A stretch of 19,987 bases of DNA from Roseiarcus sp031367195 (lineage in GTDB: Bacteria > Pseudomonadota > Alphaproteobacteria > Rhizobiales > Beijerinckiaceae), in contig JANLPL010000276.1 in NCBI GenBank assembly GCA_031367195.1, positions 1 to 19,987 of the forward strand, given 5' to 3'. The position numbers and the translations under genes are program-made. This document shows positions 16,072 through 19,987 of this stretch, one piece after another; position 1 is the first letter of the stretch, and every line of letters begins with the position of its first letter. The notes below the pieces were generated by a model that was not told the DNA's origin, searched no databases, and was given only the letters and a program-made list of their open reading frames with translations.

Positions 16072-16294
16072 ATAAAATCAATCCTTTAGTTGGTATCGAC
16101 CACTCACAGATGTTAATTGGCAACCGCTTGGCAACCAACTTTCGGCGATCGGTAAAACGCGCGGCCCCGGGCCGACGCTGGTCCAAATCGGCGAGGATGT
16201 CAGCGGTGAGGTCGCCGAGCGCGAGCCAGGTATCGGGCTCGGCGATGATCGGCGCTGGCGCGGCGGAAGCCGATTTGGCGTCGCTCGATCTCAT
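16072..16294 (-). pseudogene. Truncated small gene running into the tRNA
   Basis: Starts at ATG 16294, which overlaps the stop of the preceding small gene (ATGA). The product begins MRSSDAKSASAAPAPII and continues with TWLALGDLTADILADLDQRRP, which looks like real coding sequence. After about residue 45 the composition changes, and the frame stays open through the antisense of the tRNA without meeting its own stop. The natural 3' end has therefore probably been lost at the element border near 16140-16170. I do not recognise the protein. Confidence 0.4.
16117..16136. repeat. Nine-base direct repeat beside the tRNA
   Basis: TTGGCAACC occurs at 16117-16125 and again at 16128-16136, one helical turn apart. 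It lies 45 bases past the 3' end of tRNA-Gln. Closely spaced direct repeats near a tRNA can be arm-type sites for an integrase, or remains of an integrase gene end. Neither is proven. Confidence 0.4.
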
Positions 16295-16392
16295 GGCGCC
16301 CCGAGCTCCGAGGCGCCGCGCATCGATGCGCGGACGTCGCCGTGTGCCACGCCATCGATCAGGGCGGCGGCGTCGAGAGCGGCAGCGTTCAT
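16291..16392 (-). CDS. Very small hypothetical protein (33 aa)
   Basis: Starts at ATG 16392, overlapping the stop of the gene before it, and ends at TGA 16291-16293, overlapping the next ATG. Both junctions are ATGA, so translation is coupled. The product MNAAALDAAALIDGVAHGDV... is Ala-rich, with an acidic Asp-Gly-Val segment and no known domain. It is recognised mainly by its perfect overlaps and sensible composition. Function unknown. Confidence 0.45.
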   Translation of the reverse strand: MNAAALDAAALIDGVAHGDVRASMRGASELGAP

Positions 16393-16527
16393 GTCGCGGC
16401 CAGACCCAACGCCTCGCGGATCGCGGCCAGGTGCGCCGGGTCCTGCTGCCCTTCCCCGGCGAGCACCAGCGCATCTGCGACCGCCGCCGCGGGGAGGGAG
16501 TGAATTTCCGTGTAGCCGCAGCGTCAT
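16389..16527 (-). pseudogene. Small gene with an apparent one-base frameshift
   Basis: The coding-like sequence SLPAAAVADALVLAGEGQQD followed by PAHLAAIREALGLAAT ends at TGA 16389-16391, overlapping the ATG at 16392. Its only good start, ATG 16525-16527 (overlapping the previous stop as ATGA), is one base out of phase: that frame gives MTLRLHGNSLPP and then an Arg/Gly-rich run. Skipping one base in the tract CCCTCCCC (rc of 16500-16493 region) joins the two into a sensible 45-residue protein. Either the gene is broken by an indel or it is read by a +1 frameshift. A sequencing error is the third option. Confidence 0.45.
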
Positions 16528-16907
16528 GGCGCCGACTGGCCGACGCTGACGCCAGCCGCGCCAAGGACGACGGCGGCGCGGCTCGATGGCGCCGTTCTCG
16601 TCACGAGCGCTTCGCTGGCCGGATCGTCCGGGAGCGGCCACCATAGCGGCAGCTTTCGCCAAGTCGACGAATCGCTGAGCGAATAACTCATATCCGTAAA
16701 ATGCCAGGGGCTTTCGATAAGCCTCGTCGCAAGCCAGGTCGCGAACAGCTCCCGATTCAGAAACGCGGCATATTTCCGGAGCAGGGCAGGCGAAATTGGA
16801 ACCGCGGCAGAGGTCGGCTCGCCGAAGAGCTTGATGCCTCCGCCCAGGAGAGGAATCGCCGTCAGCGCGCGCAAAAAGCCGCGACGCTCGAATGTAGGCT
16901 CAAACAT
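16524..16907 (-). CDS. Hypothetical protein with twin-arginine-like N-terminus (127 aa)
   Basis: Starts at ATG 16907 behind a strong GGAGG six bases upstream, and overlaps the end of the preceding gene by eight bases. Residues 7-24 read ERRGFLRALTAIPLLGGG: two Arg, FL, then a hydrophobic stretch, as in a Tat export signal. The rest (LLRKYAAFLNRELFATWLATRL, then WHFTDMSYSLSD and a Trp/Pro-rich segment) matches no family I know. The stop at 16524-16526 overlaps the ATG of the next small gene. It belongs to the train of coupled small genes, which suggests a mobile element. Export by Tat is inferred only from the N-terminus. Confidence 0.65.
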   Translation of the reverse strand: MFEPTFERRGFLRALTAIPLLGGGIKLFGEPTSAAVPISPALLRKYAAFLNRELFATWLATRLIESPWHFTDMSYSLSDSSTWRKLPLWWPLPDDPASEALVTRTAPSSRAAVVLGAAGVSVGQSAP

Positions 16908-17313
16908 CGCTCGCCTCCGTGCGGGACCGTTGCGTCGGCGCTATCTGAGGGCCGGGAGCGCTTGCGAGGGCGGCGCCAGACAAGCCGAGCGCCGCCAGCT
17001 CGTCGGCGATCGCGACGAGCGCGGTGTCGGCGTGGTGGGTGATCGGCATCCCGTCGTCGTCGACGAGGTCGGCACGGAACCAGTCCGCGGCGACCTGGAG
17101 CTTCGCCAGAGCGCCGATCGCCGTGGCCGCCGGCGTGCTCAGCACCGCGTGCGCGGCAGTGGCCTGGCGGCGAAAGGCGCGGTCAAGACGGACGCCCGCG
17201 GCGCGGTCGCCCACAGTTTCGCGTTCCCCGCGCTCGGCTTTTGCGAGGCTGATCTGGTTCCGACGATAATCTTCGACGCGACGCAACAAACACGCGTCCG
17301 GCGATGGCCTCAT
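16900..17313 (-). CDS. Hypothetical protein of the small-gene train
   Basis: The frame gives 137 residues from ATG 17313 and ends eight bases inside the next gene. The best coding-like part starts near RRVEDYRRNQISLAKAERG and continues through AVLSTPAATAIGALAKLQVA to HHADTALVAIADELAALG, helical and Ala-rich, a style common in small phage genes of Rhizobiales. No ribosome binding site precedes ATG 17313, and the start lies inside the upstream frame, +1 to it. The two frames may therefore once have been a single gene. No catalytic motif seen. Confidence 0.55.
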   Translation of the reverse strand: MRPSPDACLLRRVEDYRRNQISLAKAERGERETVGDRAAGVRLDRAFRRQATAAHAVLSTPAATAIGALAKLQVAADWFRADLVDDDGMPITHHADTALVAIADELAALGLSGAALASAPGPQIAPTQRSRTEASDV

Positions 17314-17431
17314 TTTTGCGGATGGCGGCTTCCAGCTCCGCATACGTCATGTCGCCGATGCGCTTGCCCGCGGAATCAACCCAATAGTCGAAGGGAGACG
17401 CGGGCGATGAGGCGGAAGGGTCGTTGGGCAT
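17183..17431 (-). CDS. First gene of the small-gene train, hypothetical (coding-like only at its 5' end)
   Basis: Starts at ATG 17431 behind AGGA and is the first gene after the divergent promoter region. The first 50 or so residues (MPNDPSASSPASPFDYWVDS, then AGKRIGDMTYAELEAAIRKN) look genuine. From about residue 52 this frame becomes Arg-rich, while the +1 frame becomes coding-like (see 16900-17313). Either two genes overlap by about 130 bases, longer than any other overlap in the train, or one gene of about 170 residues carries a one-base indel near 17280-17300. Function unknown. Confidence 0.5.
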   Translation of the reverse strand: MPNDPSASSPASPFDYWVDSAGKRIGDMTYAELEAAIRKNEAIAGRVFVASRRRLSSEPDQPRKSRARGTRNCGRPRRGRPS

Positions 17432-17468
17432 TGTCTTTTCCTATTCATATTAAAACGCTGATATCACC

Positions 17469-17496
17469 ATAATGCGCGTACTTCGGCGAATGTCAA
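17469..17496 (-). promoter_or_regulatory. Promoter for the minus-strand small-gene train
   Basis: Read on the minus strand: a perfect -35 box TTGACA (17496-17491), a 16-base spacer, and CATTAT (17474-17469), four of six matches to the -10 consensus. It faces the gene starting at 17431. The palindrome TGATATCA at 17459-17466 lies near the expected transcription start and could be an operator for the divergent XRE protein. Confidence 0.55.
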
Positions 17497-17515
17497 CCTA
17501 AAACTGTGATGTTGC

Positions 17516-17521
17516 TATAAA
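17516..17521 (+). promoter_or_regulatory. -10 box of the XRE repressor gene promoter
   Basis: TATAAA lies 25 bases before the repressor ATG. The -35 region would fall around 17493-17498, on top of the TTGACA box of the opposing promoter, but matches the consensus poorly. The two promoters would compete for the same DNA, as in phage lysogeny switches. Confidence 0.4.
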
Positions 17522-17546
17522 TCGCGGATTGACCTACCCTGTGGCA

Positions 17547-17780
17547 ATGATCTCGCCTCCGCAGTCGCGCGCCGCGCGTGCTCTTTTGAATTGGTCGCAA
17601 CCCCGGCTTGCCGAGGCCTCGCGAGTGAGTGTGTCCACGATCCGAGATTTCGAGACGGGAAAGCGCTCGCCGATCGCCAACAACCTCGCCGCCATCCGCG
17701 CCGCGCTCGAATCGGCCGGGGTCGAATTCATCGCGGAGAACGGCGGCGGGGCGGGTGTGCGGCTGAGGAAGCCGGCGTGA
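17547..17780 (+). CDS. Small XRE-family helix-turn-helix transcription regulator
   Basis: A 77-residue protein from ATG 17547 (a TTG at 17529 and a GTG at 17541 are in frame but less likely). It begins MISPPQSRAARALLNWSQPR. The helix-turn-helix is residues about 16-40, LNWSQPRLAEASRVSVSTIRDF, followed by ETGKRSP, the standard pattern for this short family found in Rhizobiales phages and islands. The C-terminus has GVEFIAENGGGAGVRLR, also typical. It diverges from the minus-strand small-gene train, the arrangement of a repressor controlling that train and itself. The target operator is not proven. Confidence 0.9.
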   Translation: MISPPQSRAARALLNWSQPRLAEASRVSVSTIRDFETGKRSPIANNLAAIRAALESAGVEFIAENGGGAGVRLRKPA

Positions 17781-17813
17781 TGACATGAAGTCCGGCGCCT
17801 TACGTCCCGCGCC

Positions 17814-17842
17814 TTGCCTATACGCGATACGTAACGTATACT
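17814..17842 (+). promoter_or_regulatory. higBA promoter with palindromic operator
   Basis: TTGCCT (17814-17819), a 17-base spacer and TATACT (17837-17842, five of six matches to the -10 box). The perfect palindrome ATACGT-A-ACGTAT at 17827-17839 covers the spacer end and the first half of the -10 box, the right place for autorepression by HigA or the HigBA complex. Transcription would start at about 17849, which is the start codon of higB. Confidence 0.65.
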
Positions 17843-17848
17843 CGCGCC

Positions 17849-18130
17849 GTGATCGTCGATTTCGCTGACGTCCGCACCGAACGATTTTTCCGCGACGGCG
17901 TCGTCCCGCCGGCGTGGCGGGCGTTCGCGAAAATCGCCGCGCGCAAGCTCGACATGCTCGACGCCGCGCCTCTGCTGGCGGCGCTGCGCTCGCCGCCCGG
18001 CAATCGCCTGGAGGCTCTCAAGGGCGATCGAGTGGGGCAGCACAGCATTCGCATCAACGATCAATGGCGGGTCTGTTTTCGCTGGACGGAAGCAGGCCCG
18101 ACGGACGTCGAAATCGTCGACTATCATTGA
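17849..18130 (+). CDS. higB: HigB-type toxin (RelE/ParE superfamily)
   Basis: A 93-residue protein read from GTG 17849. The family pattern is clear: FADVRTERFFRDGVVPP near the start, KLDMLDAAPLLAALRSPPGN in the middle, RLEALKGDRVGQHSIRINDQ and then WRVCFRW with the C-terminal VEIVDYH. HigB toxins cut mRNA on the ribosome and are held inactive by HigA. As in higBA systems generally, the toxin gene comes first. Its GTG start coincides with the predicted transcription start, so the message may be leaderless. It sits between the XRE gene and higA on the same strand. Confidence 0.92.
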   Translation: MIVDFADVRTERFFRDGVVPPAWRAFAKIAARKLDMLDAAPLLAALRSPPGNRLEALKGDRVGQHSIRINDQWRVCFRWTEAGPTDVEIVDYH

Positions 18131-18141
18131 GGGAGTCGCTC

Positions 18142-18429
18142 ATGGCGCGTATCCGCACGCATCCCGGCGAAATCCTCGCCGAAGAATATCTGAAACCGCT
18201 CGGCCTCAGCGCCAGCAAGCTCGCCAAAGCGATCGGCGTTCCGCCCAATCGCATCAGCGATCTTGTGCGCGAACGGCGCGACTTGAGCGCCGACACGGCG
18301 ATTCGGCTCGGCCGCTATTTCGACGTCGACGCGCGCTTTTGGCTCAACCTCCAGGCGGCCTATGACCTATCGCGCGCTGAGGCGACGTTCGACTATTCCC
18401 ACATTGCGCCGCGCGCCTCGGCGGCGTGA
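18142..18429 (+). CDS. higA: HigA-type antitoxin (XRE family)
   Basis: A 95-residue helix-turn-helix protein that neutralises HigB and represses the operon. It starts at ATG 18142, 11 bases after higB, behind GAGGGAG. The N-terminus MARIRTHPGEILAEEYLKPL is the HigA signature. The helix-turn-helix covers about residues 24-45 (SASKLAKAIGVPPNRISDLV), followed by ERRDLSADTAIRLGRYF and WLNLQAAYDL, both typical. The stop is one base from the stop of the convergent gene on the other strand, suggesting a compact element. Confidence 0.93.
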   Translation: MARIRTHPGEILAEEYLKPLGLSASKLAKAIGVPPNRISDLVRERRDLSADTAIRLGRYFDVDARFWLNLQAAYDLSRAEATFDYSHIAPRASAA

Positions 18430-18430
18430 A

Positions 18431-19360
18431 TCAAGCCTCCCGCGCGCCCTTCGCCGGCTTCGCCGGCGCGCGCCCATAGATGCGGCCGCCGGCGATCGGG
18501 CGGTGGCGGCCGATCGCGCGCGAGGCGGCGAGCGACGCCGCGTCGGCGCCGGCGTACACGCCTTCGGCGCCGGGCGCGAACAGATCGCGCACGAGCTCGC
18601 CGTCGCGCTCGCCGAGCCACGGGCGCGCCGCTGCGGGCGGCGGGAGCGCGGCGCGGGTTTCGAGCTCGCCGGCGAGCTCGGCGGCGAGCCATTCGAGGCC
18701 GGCGCGCCAGGCCGCATACTCGCATCTTTCGTTTGTTAGCTCTTGCGGGTCCGGCGACCACTCCAGGACGCCATAGGCGCCGCCGGGATAACAATCCTTC
18801 CGGATCGCCTTCACGGCGACCACGGCGTCGCGCTGAGCTTGCGCGTGATCGCCAAATGTCGGATCGACCCAGGCCTCGCGCCGCCACACACCCGGCTGGC
18901 CATTCGGCGCCAGCTTTGCGCTTGGCTCCGGCGGCTCGCAGCGAACTATCGGCCGGTTCGCGAGGCGGCCATGCACGATCAGCAAAATGGCGGCGTAGGC
19001 GAGCGCCGCGCGCAAGGAGCCGGCGATGTCGACCGGGAAGCCAAGGCCGGCGACGAGATCGGCCCGGTTCGTCGTACAAGGCGGCGAAAGTTTCGCGAGG
19101 CGATCGAGCGCTTCCCCAACGCGAAGCGCATCGCCATGCGGCGGAGCGCCGGGCGCGCCGCCTGATTTGCCGAGGCCGACCGCGAACATGGGTTGAACCG
19201 ACGGAATGCCCATCGGCCGCGTCCAGCGGCCGACAAGCTCGCGATCGGCGCGGCTGAGGTCGAAGGCCGGGCGCGCGGCGGCTCTGCCTGGCCGTTTGCG
19301 CGCAAGCTCCGAGGCCGCCCAGATCAAGAGATCTTCGACGTCGACGATCTTCTTGCCCAT
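18431..19360 (-). CDS. Hypothetical protein, phage-type (309 aa)
   Basis: Starts at ATG 19360 behind GGGGAACG and ends one base from higA. It begins MGKKIVDVEDLLIWAASELA, a start I associate with unnamed proteins in early regions of Rhizobiales Mu-like phages, though this is memory, not a search. The middle has hydrophobic helical stretches (AGSLRAALAYAAILLIVHG) and the C-terminal third is rich in Ala, Glu and Pro, with WLAAELAGELETRAALPPP. No catalytic motif or signal was seen. A longer frame up to 19414 starts at TTG without a ribosome binding site. Codon composition fits a real gene. Confidence 0.75.
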   Translation of the reverse strand: MGKKIVDVEDLLIWAASELARKRPGRAAARPAFDLSRADRELVGRWTRPMGIPSVQPMFAVGLGKSGGAPGAPPHGDALRVGEALDRLAKLSPPCTTNRADLVAGLGFPVDIAGSLRAALAYAAILLIVHGRLANRPIVRCEPPEPSAKLAPNGQPGVWRREAWVDPTFGDHAQAQRDAVVAVKAIRKDCYPGGAYGVLEWSPDPQELTNERCEYAAWRAGLEWLAAELAGELETRAALPPPAAARPWLGERDGELVRDLFAPGAEGVYAGADAASLAASRAIGRHRPIAGGRIYGRAPAKPAKGAREA

Positions 19361-19389
19361 GAAGGACGTTCCCCGGCCCGAGGTCGATA

Positions 19390-19776
19390 TTACCGCGACC
19401 AAGCGGCGCGGCAAGCTCGCCGGGTCGCGAAAATGGCGACGGCGGCTGGCCTTATGCGCGGCCGGCGCCGGGGGGGGATTTTGATCAGATTTTCATAAGT
19501 CGGCTTGACGCCTCGCAGCATCATCGCGGTCATTTTTCCGGTCGGCCCGGCCGCCGCGACGCCGCGATCGAAGCCGTCGGCGAGCGCGTCCAGGAGCGCG
19601 AATACGCGCGCCGGATCGATCGCCTCGCGCTCGCCGGCCGCGACGACGAGAGCGGCGACGGTCTACTGAATCACCATCGTCACGGCCCCAAGCGCCGCCG
19701 ACATGCCGCGGAACAGATCTTCCGCGCTCGGCTGCGGGCCGTCGCAATCCACGACCGACGCCAGATCGTTTGTCAT
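19390..19776 (-). pseudogene. Small phage-type gene interrupted by an in-frame TAG
   Basis: Starts at ATG 19776 behind AGAAGG and overlaps the stop of the gene before it (ATGA). After 37 residues (MTNDLASVVDCDGPQPSAED..., ending MVIQ) it meets TAG at 19665-19663. The same frame then continues as TVAALVVAAGEREAIDPARV and FALLDALADGFDRGVAAAGP, clearly coding-like, up to TAA at 19390. The TAG follows a Gln codon and differs from CAG by one base, so a single mutation probably broke a gene of about 128 residues. A run of eight C (19468-19475 area) lies near the 3' end and may shift the frame there too. Function unknown. Confidence 0.6.
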
Positions 19777-19860
19777 AGGGAGACCCTTCTTAATCCCAGA
19801 TGCGCCCCGTGGCGCACGGCCTGGTCGATGGCGCGCATCATGCCGCCCTGATTGATGATG
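19773..19860 (-). pseudogene. 3' fragment of a gene, probably cut off by IS110 insertion
   Basis: On the minus strand the frame ends at TGA 19775-19773, overlapping the ATG of the next gene. The visible end reads MMRAIDQAVRHGAHLGLRRVSL. Upstream, the frame enters the IS110 leader and loses coding character. The ATGA overlap suggests it was the preceding gene of the same train, cut by the IS. The product is not recognisable. Confidence 0.4.
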
Positions 19861-19987
19861 TGGACGGCCTCTCCTCGATGGCACACTAGTGCCAAAGCGT
19901 GGTCGCCGGAGCGCCACAAAGAGGGAGACCGTCCATGAAGCAGTTTATCAGGATTGGCGTCGATCTGGCCAAGAACTATTTTCAAAT
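19861..19987 (+). mobile_element. Left end of an IS110-family insertion sequence (continues outside window)
   Basis: A short non-coding leader precedes an IS110 transposase start. The leader begins near TGGACGG (19861-19867), which is inverted as CCGTCCA at 19929-19935, directly at the transposase start codon. It also has a perfect six-base hairpin, TGGCAC-ACTA-GTGCCA, at 19879-19894. The exact outer boundary is uncertain because IS110 elements often lack terminal inverted repeats and target duplications; about 19858-19861 is the best guess. Confidence 0.65.
19935..19987 (+). CDS. IS110-family transposase, N-terminal end (partial)
   Basis: ATG 19935 behind GAGGGAGA opens MKQFIRIGVDLAKNYFQ, running off the window. 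IGVDLAKN is the hallmark N-terminus of IS110-family transposases, with the first Asp (residue 10) of the RuvC-like DEDD catalytic site. Family members are about 300-400 residues and act with a bridge RNA encoded in the element's non-coding end. The remainder, including the serine-containing C-terminal domain, is outside the window. Confidence 0.88.
   Translation, partial: MKQFIRIGVDLAKNYFQ

Noticed and set aside
18455..18475. GCCGGC-TTC-GCCGGC hairpin as terminator after higA
   Set aside because: It lies within the coding end of the convergent gene and has no T-run; Ala/Lys/Pro codon repetition explains it.
18733..19257. Plus-strand Arg-rich frames opposite the 309-residue phage-type gene
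   Set aside because: Overlapping frames on that strand are all Arg/Pro-rich with no ribosome binding site; the minus frame has the better composition and start.
1..19987. CRISPR array, rRNA or riboswitch
   Set aside because: No regularly spaced repeats, no rRNA signature stretches and no recognisable riboswitch core were seen on either strand.

Overview
The window looks like chromosome of a high-GC alphaproteobacterium, most likely Hyphomicrobiales (Rhizobiales). This rests on the protein families (Rhizobium-type phosphoglucomutase, AapJ-like general amino-acid binding protein, alphaproteobacterial SdhC/SdhD, a HigBA pair) and on the strong G/C third-position bias. Family calls were made by eye, without any database search.

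Left edge (1-950): the last 58 codons of a protein that may be a transposase, about 450 bases with no convincing gene, and a small His-rich ORF on the minus strand. Core block A (952-5964, plus strand): apt, pgm, a PaaG-like enoyl-CoA hydratase/isomerase, then accB-accC for the biotin carboxylase half of acetyl-CoA carboxylase. Block B (6214-11210): a radical SAM/SPASM protein with an unusual N-terminus, an isolated aapJ-like periplasmic binding protein without its permease genes, a secreted protein of unknown function, and a transglutaminase-like protein. Core block C (11397-15824, minus strand): a sulfotransferase, a PfkB/fructokinase-type sugar kinase and sdhC-sdhD-sdhA. sdhB is not next to sdhA.

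A tRNA-Gln(UUG) at 15998-16071 marks a sharp change in character. From there to the right edge the window is accessory DNA: a train of very small, overlapping minus-strand genes diverging from a small XRE repressor, a higBA toxin-antitoxin module with a palindromic operator over its -10 box, a second minus-strand train of phage-type genes of unknown function, and the first codons of an IS110-family transposase at the edge. Several of these genes carry an in-frame stop or an apparent one-base frameshift. The simplest reading is a decaying prophage or integrative element beside a tRNA gene, with an IS110 element inserted at its right part. No complete new system is proven here. The best candidates for follow-up are the radical SAM fusion protein, the small-gene train with its divergent repressor, and the apparently leaderless higBA operon.
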